Source: Canna indica (taxonomy: Eukaryota > Streptophyta > Magnoliopsida > Zingiberales > Cannaceae). Taken from it: DNA of 64,000 nucleotides. Both the position numbers and the translations under genes were made by a program. This document shows positions 33,162 through 45,100 of the stretch, one piece after another. Below the pieces are notes generated by a model that saw nothing but the letters and a program-made list of their open reading frames with translations, searched no databases and was not told the DNA's origin. Position 1 is the first letter of the stretch. Each line of letters starts with the position of its first letter. The stretch lies in NCBI GenBank assembly GCA_034359265.1, contig CP136893.1:45147501-45211500 (forward strand), read 5' to 3'.

Positions 33162-36100
33162 CTCAGAAAGGTTAACTTGTGGTTGTGACTTATATGTCTC
33201 TGCTCCACCTCCCAAATATAAATGGCTTCCAGTGAGGCAGACCTCAAAGTCTAAAACACATTGCAAAATGTTTTTTATGATAACAGCTACTGGCTTTGTC
33301 TCATCAGACAGAAAGCATCTGAAAGGCAAAATACACTGGTATGAAAAATTGTTAACCTAATGCAGAATACTCATACTTGACTGCAATGAAGAACATCTGG
33401 AATTTTGAGTTAAAATGGACTTAAAAATTACTTTCAAACTTTCAAAGTATGTCATACCATGAAAAATAAGTGCAAAAGATTATTATGGTCAGCCATTTCT
33501 TTCTAATTTACTTACATGTGCAAAGCCTCGGCAAGATATGACATGTGCACAGTTTCTAAGTCCATCATGTCTTTAACCTGCACAAACATTACACATCAAA
33601 ATTTAACCAAACACCTTGAAAAGAAACAAGGTTTTGCAGTCCAACAATTGACAGAAAAACAACGCATTCCACTACCATGAAGCCTAACAGCTAACATTAT
33701 GCAATGAATGGTACAATAACAATGGTGGTTTCCAGCATACCCAGCCTAAGTTACATTTTTTTTCAGAAAAAACTTTAATGTTACATGGATCATTCGAGAA
33801 TTGAAGTCAACTTGCTTTATAAAAAAAATATTGTTGACTAATGAAATCAATTATGCTGATTTCTAGGCCCTAATTTATTGTGATTTGATTATGATTTGAT
33901 TGTGACTTATTGTAATTTATTGTAATTTATTTACTACCTTACTTGTAAACTTTCCTAGATAGGCTATATTTCTTGTCTATAAATTGGGTCTTGTATACTG
34001 ATTGTATACATGATAGAGAAGAATAAAAATATTCTCTTCTTCAAATTCTTCATGGTATCTTAGGGTTCCAATTGAAAAAATTCCTTTTTTGGGTCTCTTA
34101 ACCCTAGAAAATCGAATTGGTACTCTCCCATCTAGATCTTTTTTTGTTCTCACCACCACCCCCAGACGAGTTACAGCCCTATTCATGCACGTGGAGCTCA
34201 CCCATCTGGAGTTTTTCTTCCAATCATTAGCGTTGGCTTCGTTGCTTCGTTTCCGGCCTATCTTTGCTGTCTTTGGCTCTATTTGGTGCTGGTGAGAAAG
34301 TCCTTTGTTCTGTTACTTTATTAAAAAATGACGGATGGCAAGAAAATTATGATCTCTAGTTCTAATAACCCTTCACTGCAAATTAGTCCCGTAAAGTTTG
34401 ATGGTAACAACTATCTTGCATGGTCAAGGTCTTGTTTATTGTTTATCAAAGTTAGAGGATTGCAGGGGTTATAATCTCACCCATGGTTTAAAATTTCGCC
34501 CGAAACGGTACGGTAAGCCCGAGATTTACCGGTTTTTCAGGTTTCCGGTATTCGATATACCCGGTATTTGAAAAAATCGGGTATATTGTGTATACCGGGC
34601 GGTATATGGCGGTATTTTGCCATATACCGCCCGGTATGGGCGATATATGGCTCGTACCGCCCGGTATGGGCGATACCGGGCGGTATCAAGCGGTAATGTC
34701 GTTGGCCGTTGGCAACGGGTGGCCGCCAGCCCTGGGCCACATGTTTCGGAATAATACCGCCCAAACCGAACGGTATTACATGCATACCGGGCGATATACC
34801 CCCCGGTATGATCAACAATGACCCCAAACAGCTATAGAGCCGTTTGGGGCCGGGTTTGGGTTGTTTTAGGGGCTATATAAAGCCCCTATTGGGTACTGTT
34901 TGATACTGTATTAAGGTTTTAAACATTGTATTCATGTATTCCAACATAAGACGAATTAACCGGCTAGTGGGACCGCCGAAGACTCTGCGTAGCGCAACAT
35001 AAGACCGTACCAACACATGGTATTCATCATCTCAGTTGATGTTGTGCTACGTCTTATGTTGCGCTACGCAGAGTCTTCGGCGGTCCCACTAGCCGGTTAG
35101 CGGGCGGGGGTCAAGAGGGCCCCTTGCCAGGGGCGGAGCCCCCGGAAATTTTTTAGACCCTTTGGGTTGTGGGCATGTGTCGCCCTATATTAATTCTAAT
35201 ATAATGATTCTCTTGTATCCATGAAAAACCCTAATACAATACCAAATGGCTTTTAAACATTGTATTCATGTATTTGACATTTGAATATTGATTTTAAGCA
35301 TTTCTTCATCAATTATATGGTTATTGGAGATTTGAAGTTATTTCTTTAAAAAAAAAAACCCACCGGTATGCAATTTCCGTACCGGACCGTACAGTGTGTC
35401 GCTACGGTACCAATACCGGCCGGTGATCGAAATTTGTACCGGTACCGAGATTTTAAACCATGATCTCACCTATAATCAATGGGAATCAGAAAATTCGCTT
35501 GTTATGTCATGACTCATCAACTCTATGCAACCCCAAATTGCTAGAACATATTTATTGCTCAATACTGCAGCAAAGATATGGAATGCAGCCTCCCTCACCT
35601 ACTCACGAATAGGTAATGATGCTCAAATCTATGAGATTCGGAACAAAGTCCATGGCACAAAGCAAGGTGAGATGACAATTTCTCAATATTTTTCTGAACT
35701 AAGTGGCTTGTGGCAGGAGCTTGATTATTATCAAGACTTCCAAGCAGATTGTCCCGGGGACGCAGTCAAATTTCAGAAACTGATTGAAAAGGAGCGGGTC
35801 TATGATTTTCTTGCCGGTTTGAACAATGACTATGATCAGATAAGGGTTCAAGTCCTCGGTAAAGATCCTTTTCCATCTCTTGAGCAAGCATATTCTTATG
35901 TTCAGCAAGAAGAAAGTAGAAGTGCCATGCTCTACATAACACCAGTTGAAAAAGCTGGGTTGGCTGCTAGTTCGTCACATGAGCAAGTGAAAGCCACTGC
36001 TTATACTTCTGATAAAGATCATCTGCGTTGTGATTACTGTGGAAAGCCACGACATACCAAGGAGACTTGCTGGAAGTTACATGGTCGACCTACTAATGGT

Positions 36101-39100
36101 CGTGGAGGAAAACATGTAAACTCAACAAGGGCTCAAGCAAATTTGTCAAAAACAACGGAACCATCCGAGGAGATAGCTTCCACTGAGGCCGTTTCTAATG
36201 ATGAAATACAAAATCTAAGGCGTCTTTTGTCCCAGCTTAACTCTTCCTCCGTTGCAACATCCAATTTTATGAAGTCAGGTAATGCTTTTATTGCTAACCT
36301 TGACACTAATTCATGGATTATAGATTCTGGAGCAAATAGACACATGACAGACTCTTCTAAAGGCTTTCTTAACTACTCTCCAATCCTTAATAGAGACAGT
36401 GTCAGAATAGCAGATGGCTCTTTTACCCCTGTACTTGGAACAGGTTCTATTGATTGTGATCCCAATATTAAGCTATCCTCTGTATTACATGTTCCTCGTT
36501 TTCCAGTTAATCTTTTATCTGTTAGTACCATCAGCAAAGCTCTTAACTATAAAATTGATTTTTTTCCAAACCATTGTATTTTCCAGGACCTTCAAATAGG
36601 GAAGAGGATTGGCACTGGTAGACTGCAGGATGGCTTATATATGTTAGAAGGGAGTCAAAGTTCAATTCCTAATCAAGCCCTTTTTTGAGGAAATAATGAT
36701 GTTAAACATGAAATAATTCAATGGCATAGACGATTAGGGCATCCATCTTTTTTTGTCTTAGAAAAATTATATCCCAGTTTGTTTTCAAGGACTCAATCTG
36801 ATTCTTTGTTTTGTTATGCTTGTGAGTATGCAAAACATACCAGAAACTCTTACCCTTCGAGTAATAATAAAAGTACTGTTCCTTTTATGACTATCCATTC
36901 TGATGTTTGGGGACCTACTCAGAATACCTCATTATCTGGTAATCGATGGTTTGTCATGTTTATTGACTGTTGTACTAGGTTAACTTGGGTTTATTTGATG
37001 AAAGCAAAGAGTGATGTTTTTTCGTACTTTCAATCTTTTCATAAAATGACTTGTACTCAATTTGATGCTAAGGTAAAAATTTTGAGAACTGATAATGGCA
37101 CAGAATACATGGATAGTAAGTTTCGTACTTATTTGGAGTCCAATGGGATAATACATCAAACTAGTTGTCCTTACACTAGTGCGCAGAATGGTATTGCTGA
37201 GAGAAAATATAGGCATCTATTAGAAGTTGCTAGATCCCTTATGTTTATCATGAATCTCCCAAAACCCTATTGGGGAGATGCAATTCTTGCAGCTGCTTAT
37301 CTTATCAATAGAATGCCACTCAAAGCTCTCAACTTTAAAAGTACTTTAGAGGTCTTGCAAGGGAAAAATGCTTATACCATTCCCCCTAAAGTGTTTGGGT
37401 GTGTTTGTTTTGTTCACACTAGAAATGCTGAGAAACTGGACCCTCAGGCTCTTAGATGTGTGTTTATTGGGTATTCTCCAACACAGAAGGGCTACAAGTG
37501 TTACCATCCTCCTTCTAGGAAATACTTTGTTAGTATGGATGTTACTTTTAGAGAAACTGAGCCTTACTCAAGTACACCCCAATCACCTCGGGGAGAATAA
37601 TAGAAGTGAAGAGATGATACCTTGTTCTGTAACTCTTGATATTCTTACTCCGGGGGAGAATTTTGTTCAGGGGAGAATATTGGGCGTTTGGATAGACCAG
37701 ATTTAAAGAGATACTCATGGAGAAACAGGACAAAAGAAGTCATCCTGCAGCCTAATCTGTGTCAAGAATCTTCTAGTGAGGTATCTTCAATCCTTGATTC
37801 CACTAATGATTTGGATAAACCTATTGCTCAAAGTGAGGTATCTCCAATCTTCAATCCTTGATTCCACTCATGTACCAAGCACCCTATATCTAACTTTGTC
37901 TCCTATAACTCATTGTCCTCCTCCTATAGAGCCTTTGTCTTGTCTATTTCCTTTGTGTCTATTCCACAGGATTGGAGAGAAGCTCTAAGAGATCCTAAGT
38001 GGGAAGAAGCGATGGTTGACAAAATGAAAGCTCTGGCTAAAAATGAGACTTGGGAGCTTGTCACTCCTCCATTGGGGAAGAAATTGGTCGGCTGCAAGTG
38101 GGTGTTCACTGTAAAACACAAGGCTGATGGTTCGATTGAAAGATACAAAGCCAGATTAGTAGCTAAGGGATTCACTCAAACTTATGGAGTGGACTACCAG
38201 GAGACATTTGCCCCTATAGCTAAGATGAACACTATCAGAATCTTGCTATCTTGTGCAGTCAACCTTGATTGGGACTTACAACAATTCGATATGAAAAATG
38301 CATTCCTCCATGGAGATTTAGAGGAGGAGGTGTATATGGAGATTCCTCCTGGATTTGATGATGAAAGAACACAAGGAAAGGTGTGTAGATTAAAGAAGGC
38401 CTTGTACGGATTGAAGCAGTCTCCCAAAGCATGGTTTGACAGATTCAGCAAAGCCATGATCTCTTTTGGCTATCGGTAGTGCAATGCTGATCATACCCTA
38501 TTTATCAAGCATCACAAGGGTAAGATCACTCTTCTTATAGTTTATGTTGATGACATGGTGATGACATGAGATGATAAAGAAGAGATGGCTCGACTAAAAA
38601 GACTTCTAGCACAGGAATTTGAGATCAAGGATCTAGGAAAACTACAATATTTCCTTAGAATTGAAGTTGCCAAATCAAAAAAGGGAATCTTCATTTCACT
38701 GGTATGTTGGGTTGTAAACAGGTAGAATCTCCTATTGAGAGCAACCATAAGCTACAAGCAGGGACCGGTGAGTTAGTTGACTTGGGAAGATATCAAAGAT
38801 TGGTCGGAAGACTGATTTATCTCTCGCACACTAGACCCGACATTGCATATGCAGTCAGCTTGGTAAGCCAATTTATGCATGATCCTCATGAGCCTCATAT
38901 GCAGGTTGTCTTTCGTATTTTGCGATATTTGAAGTCTGCTCCAGGAAAAGGTATTCTTTTCTCCAAACATGGTCACCTCCAGATAGAAGCATTTACTGAT
39001 GCAGATTGGGCTGGATCTCCAGATGATAGGAGGTCGACATCTAGTTACTGCATGCTTATGGGAGGAAACTTAGTCACTTGGAAAAGCAAGAAACAAAGTG

Positions 39101-42100
39101 TGGTTGCTCGATCAAGTTGTGAAGCAGAGTATAGCTCTAGCAGAGTATAGAGCTATGGCTCAAGGTGTTTGTGAGTTATTGTGGTTGCGGAAGTTATTGG
39201 AAGAACTGAAGTTGTTAGAAAAGAATAATCTATCCTTGTTTTGTGATAACAAAGCTGCCATCAGTATAGCTCATAATCCTGTTCAACATGACCGAACAAA
39301 GCATATAGAGATTGATCGGCACTTCTTAAAGAAAAACTGATAGATGGTTCCTTGAGCATATTCCATGTGACCTCTGACAAGCAGCTAGCTGACGTATTTA
39401 CAAACGGAGTCAACAATAGGACCTTTCATACATTGATCTGCAAGTTGGGCATATGTGATATCTATGCACCAACTTGAGCGGGAGTGTTGACTAATGAAAT
39501 CAATTATGCTGATTTCTAGGCCCTAATTTATTGTGATTTGATTATGATTTGATTGTGACTTATTGTAATTTATTGTAATTTATTTACTACCTTACTTGTA
39601 AACTTCCCTAGATAGGCTTTATTTCTTGTCTATAAATTGGGTCTTGTATACTTATTGTATACATGATAGAGAAGAATAAAAATATTCTCTTCTTCAAATT
39701 CTTCAAATATCAATGAACTTCTACAAAATGGTTTCACAGGATTGACTCAATCATGGAATATCATTGAGAAATTATAATCTAGGTTATCAAAGGATTTCCG
39801 GTGATTATTTCTAATATGGAATGAGTTAATCAACCACTTTGCTATCTTTTTGACCAAAATTGAGGATATATGTGGAGAATTTTTAAAGATGTACAAACGA
39901 ACATTACTTTTAACTTTAACATTTCTCATGGACTAATGGAAAAATTTCTTCCACTAGTGACAACAATTCATAATGAATGAATGTCAAAAAATTGTGAAAG
40001 CAAAAGGAAAAGTACATTTGAATGAAGGTGCGTGCAAATAGGATACACTATATTTTCCTCCTTTTTCTTTAGTTTGATTTAAGAAAATTGAAATCATAAA
40101 ATGTCAATATGCCCACAAACTAATTGAGATAATGATTTTTTTTCACTGCACAGCAGTATCCAGACTGCAGATAGATATAAGAAAAGGAACTCTACAGAAG
40201 TATCAGCTTATCAAAATAACCAGAATCAAACAATTGAATATCAAAATATGGTCCATTGTCATTTTAATGTGCACACTAACACTCTGTACATTGTGTTCTA
40301 TATGAAAAATTACTTGCACTTAAGGGAATGCCTTAGCATCTTTTAAGACACTAAAAAAACTTCTAACTGCACTAACTAAAATCAAACATGATATTTCACT
40401 GCCAAAACAACAATCTGAAATGTTCTCAAATTTTTGATCAAGATAAAAGAAAACAACTAAGCATGCAGGTAAGGATCTAACTGTTCCTTTACAAATTCAA
40501 CATGGTGGAAGTGTTATGAATTTGAGTTCTTTTTCTGAAATATGAATACTTATACCTGATTCTTAAGGGAATGTTGAAAGCGACACCAGGAGACATTTGA
40601 CAACTGTGAATGAAGATATTGTTGAAGAGCAGACAAAAAGTGATTCATTTGTTGCCTGGAAATTGCAAGAGTAAACAACTGAACAACAACTTCTTATTGT
40701 AAATTCATGTAGTAAAAAAATGATGAATGTTCAGTAGTCAAACATGATTTGTAGATTCATATACATGAAATTAACATTATTCCAAATGAAAGACAAAGGA
40801 ACTTCAAGCCAAAAGGTTCACCGCCTTAATTGTTATCATCATGGTTTAAAATCTCGGTACCGGTACCGATTTCGGTCACCGACCGGTACCGGTATATACT
40901 GGTACCGTACCGACACACGGTACGAACTGGTATGAAAATGCATACTGGCCGGTTTTTTTAAAAAAAAAATAATTCCAAGTCTCCAATAACACATAATTGA
41001 TGAAGAAATGCTTAAAATCAATATTCAAATGTCAAATACATGAATACAATATTTAAAATGCGGACGAATGACGTCCGTCGTACCCATAAATATCTTAGGC
41101 TTTGGAACATACACGACTAAGGTCAACACCGTACGTCTCTAATGCTCATATTTGAAAATTTTCCCACGGCATAATACCTTGGTATCCACTATACCACATT
41201 GACATTAGCGATTCTTTGTTGGGATTCCAAGAACTAGACCCTGTATCATCAGTTGAGTAGGTACTGGATACAGAGTAGGTTGATTCAGAAACCTCTTGCA
41301 AACTACTCATCATATCGTGATGGTAATCTTGCAAAGCTTTCGGTCCACCTCCTCGACGTCGACGTCTCTTCTCGTACACCTGAGTTGTTTGTTCGGTTCT
41401 AGCACCGTGATCCTCATCTTGGGTGGTGTAATCGAAGTATTGCTCATTTGTCCACAGATCAACAGGTGTCGGTGTTGATGGCATGACGGTGTCTTCTCCA
41501 CCAGCTTCATCATCATCATCTCCTCCATCTTCTGTGCTGCTACTGCTATGAACGAAGGGCTCATCTTCTTCGTCCTCTTCTGCTTCTGCAATCGCATCCA
41601 AAGGATCAATTGGTCGTTTACCTTTGGCTTTGTCTTTTGCCTTTGAAGATGTTGCCTTCTTTTTTCCTTTTGATTGGGAAGATGGAGAATCCGATTCGGA
41701 TCGGCGTCTTGCTTGCCGAATTCATTGAGAGTCCAAGGGAGTAATGACCATGTCTTCTGGTTGGCTCTCAGACTCAAGTGCATCAGATATAATTGGTGAA
41801 GGCCGAGGTGATTCGCCTGGTTCATCAAGAGGCTGGTCGCTCTCCATTTCACTCCACCAATCAATTATCGGGTCTGCATCGTCTTCGACGAACTCGACAT
41901 CGAACGGATCTACATGTTGAATATCTTTATCTTCGTTTTGTAATGCCCGCAATCGAAGCCGCATGTTCTAATGAACGTATACTAGCTTCTCTAATCAAGC
42001 ATATGAAAGCCGGTTGCGCGGCTTGGTTTGAATCAAGGCGAAGGTCGACCAATTCCTCTCGCATCCACTTGATGATGTGGTTTGCGAGAGGATACGTGTT

Positions 42101-45100
42101 GCAATCTTCTGAAGAGTTGGAGCTTCGGTTCCAAATTGCAATCATCATTCAACTACAATAGATTTAAAATTAATATTAGTAAGAGATTACCAATTTTATC
42201 ATTAATAAATAAATTTTTAAAAAATTATATCTACCTAGATCCATAGAATCTCGGCATGACATTGCAAATGGATCTCCGAAATTGCCACTTGAATCTCGGA
42301 AATATCTTGATTCATTTAGAGCTTGTGTCGCTTCTCTGGTTGATGCCGACATTCGTTGTATGACCTTGCGAAACGGATATAACAAACTATCCATCGTTCC
42401 AAGATCATATCAATACTGGTATGTAGGGATTTAAATAATACCCTATAAAAAATTATAAATTTAATAAGTAATTTAGCATAATGAATTTAAAATTAAATAA
42501 ATTTCAGAAAATTAAATAAAAAATTACCCGTGATGTGTATGTCATGACCCATTTGATTCTCCCACCTCTGGGAGGTAATGTCGATGAAGGGTTTATACTT
42601 GGTTGGAGAAATCATAATCATCTTGATTTCTTGTGCTTGGTGGATGTAATGGTAGATATGACTCATTTGAGGCGTCTTTTCCATATCCACCTGTCGTAGA
42701 ACCTTGTACAATGGTTCTACGACGACGATTATCTCCGCAATGCAATCCCAGAAGCGTGTATTGAGGACGTTCTTCTCGGTTTGCTTTCCATCAGTATTTT
42801 CGGCATATCTTGATGTAGACCATTCCTCACTTGTAAACATTGATCGAAGGCCCGCCTTACGTTGTTGGAGCGACCTTAATGCGATGAAGTTTGTTACAAA
42901 ACGAGTCGCTCCCGGTCGAAGAATTTCACCTAAAATATGGAATTATTATTAGTAATTATCACCTAAATTAATTAATAAATAAATACTATAAATTATTTTA
43001 AATAAATACCTTTTGTAAATTTTCTCATAAGGGCGTGTACCCATGTGTGGTTGTATATAAAGCGCGTAATTTGTTGCGTCCTTTTCACCGTCGACTTCAC
43101 CATCGATATATCACCGATATCTTTCATCATTAGGTCTACACAATGGGCTGCACATGGAGTCCAACATATGTGAGGATAATCTTGTTCAATTATCTCACCT
43201 GCCTTTTCAAAATTGGCTCCATTATCGGTTACAACTTGAACAATGTTCTGAGATCCAATCTCCTCGATCACATCCTTCATCAACTTCGAAATGTAGTAGG
43301 CGTCATGGATTTCATCAGAAGAGTTAACTGACTTGTGATAAACAACCCTCCTGTTGCAATAAATGAGGAAGTTGTTGATGCTCATCTGGGTTAGCCCGGT
43401 CCAACTATCGCACATTAAACTGCATCCGTAGTCCACCCATTGTCGCTTTATTCTGTCGATCCATTGTTTTATTTCCTTGACCTCTTAATCAAAGTAAGGT
43501 TCTGAAATTTCATACGGAGTTGGAGGGGCAATAGCTGGGCCTACCTTTTGGATTGTAGACACCATAGTTCGGTAGTATGGGTTGTTGGCTGCATTTGCAG
43601 AAATCCGCTTGAAGTAGAACCATTTGAAGATCGCTCTCCTCAACTCCCACTTCTTGTTCTTGGCCCAAACATCGTCTATGCGCGGTTGCTTTGATAATAG
43701 AGGAAATGCCCTGCGATCAAGATCAGAAACATCAACATTAGTTTTCCTACCACTTGTTCCGAGGTTTGTGAAGAATCCACGAATGCCTCCTCTGCTGCCT
43801 CCTCTGCTCTGAGTTTAAGGTGCTCTCATGCTAGAACTCCGACCAATATAAGGACCGGAGGGAATTGAACCGCTTCGGTCCATTGCTCCGGCAGCCGAAG
43901 TTGAGCTGACGCTGCTTATGCCACCGCTGCCACTGCCGCCACCATACTGGAATTGAGATCCGGGATAATACATCCGATCTCGTTCGAATGCAGTATGCTC
44001 CAATGAAGCTCGGATGTCGGCTTCAAGTTCCGGATCCTCGTTGTCATCGACACCCCGAGCATCGTAATGCCCACCCCGAGCCTCATAATGGCCACCGCCG
44101 ACATCTTGGGTAGCTCGTCGGTCGAACTCGGCTTGTTGAGCTGCAATCTTAAGACGTTGCTCCTCCTTGTTGTTGAGTTGCGCTTTGAACATCTTTTGGA
44201 CTTCGGCCGATACTTTGGGGCAATTGACGACGTCGCCATATCCTCCGGCTAAGTGTTGCTTCAAACGAGTGATGTCTCCACCACATGAAATCATATCACA
44301 GTGGAGGCATTACCAGTGATGAGCCTTCTCCAACCGACGACCATGCTTCCATGCGGAGTCGGCTTGAGATTTCGGCGTCATTTCGATAGAATTTCGACGT
44401 GGAAATTAATAAAAAAAAGGATAAGAGAGAGAGTTTGAGAAAGATTGAGAGACTGAGAGTTTAGATGGGTAGAGAGGTGAGTGAGGGTGAAAGGAGTGTT
44501 TTGGGGGCTTTATATAGCCCCCAAAACAAGCCAAACCCGGCCCCAAACGACTATAGAGCCGTTTAGGGATACTATTCATCATACCGGACGGTATACCGCC
44601 CGGTATGCACATAATACTATTCATCATGCATGTCGGGCTGTCGGCCACCCGTTGCCAACGGCCTTGAGCGCCGTTGGGTGGCCCAACGGCTCTAAGGCAT
44701 CATACCGCCCATACCGGGCGGTGTATGATAAATACCGCCCGGTATGACCGAGATACCCGGCAGTGTTGTCAAATAGCCGCCATGGCGTGGCGGATTTTGA
44801 CAAATCCGCCGCGCAGAAACCGCTTTGTTGCGGTTTCTGCCAGGCGGTCTGTGGAGCCCGCTTTCGGCCATGGCGGAAACGGCGCCACATCCTGTTTTTT
44901 TTTTAACTAAGGGTGTTTTTGTAATTATGTAAGAAGGGTTAAAATTAAAACCCTAGTCATCTAAGCTGGCGGCTGCTGCTTGCTCCCATTTGAAAAGTTC
45001 TCCACCACCAGCTGCTCCACTCTGGCGACGAAATCCGGCGACCAGCTCCGGCGACTAGCTCCGGCACTCCGGCGAGGAATTCCGGCGGAAAAAATAGCAT

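Larger units (their letters stand above)
34328..39340 (+). pseudogene. copia gag-pol polyprotein, multiply disrupted
   Basis: Gag starts at ATG 34328 ([15 protein letters not shown]), is split by the hAT insertion, then has a TGA at 35510 inside NSLVMS*LINSM. From 35525 come gag, a CX2CX4HX4C knuckle ([14 protein letters not shown]), the protease site [12 protein letters not shown] (about 36314) and an integrase HHCC/DDE domain ([25 protein letters not shown]). A single in-frame TGA lies at 36686-36688, with a frame loss after 37600. Reverse transcriptase ([25 protein letters not shown] near 38543) contains stops at 38477 and about 38567. A deletion of a few dozen bases near 38700 precedes RNase H. 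A short tandem duplication near 39121-39155 shifts the frame before [13 protein letters not shown]. All domains are in standard copia order, but the product is dead. Confidence 0.9.
33832..39705 (+). mobile_element. compact Ty1/copia retrotransposon in a GCP6 intron
   Basis: Two 221-bp LTRs (33832-34052, 39485-39705) start TGTTGACTAATG and end TTCTTCA. They differ at only about three positions by eye. A perfect TSD AATAT flanks the element (33827-33831 and 39706-39710). The primer site TGGTATCTTAGG at 34053 is a variant of the initiator-Met site; the polypurine tract is GAGCGGGAG before 39485. The body is about 4.9 kb without the hAT element inserted at 34482-35462. It is antisense to GCP6. 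Confidence 0.95.

Noticed and set aside
33111..33329. Stand-alone 72-codon minus-strand gene
   Set aside because: It is a GCP6 exon (33162-33318) read into its flanking introns.
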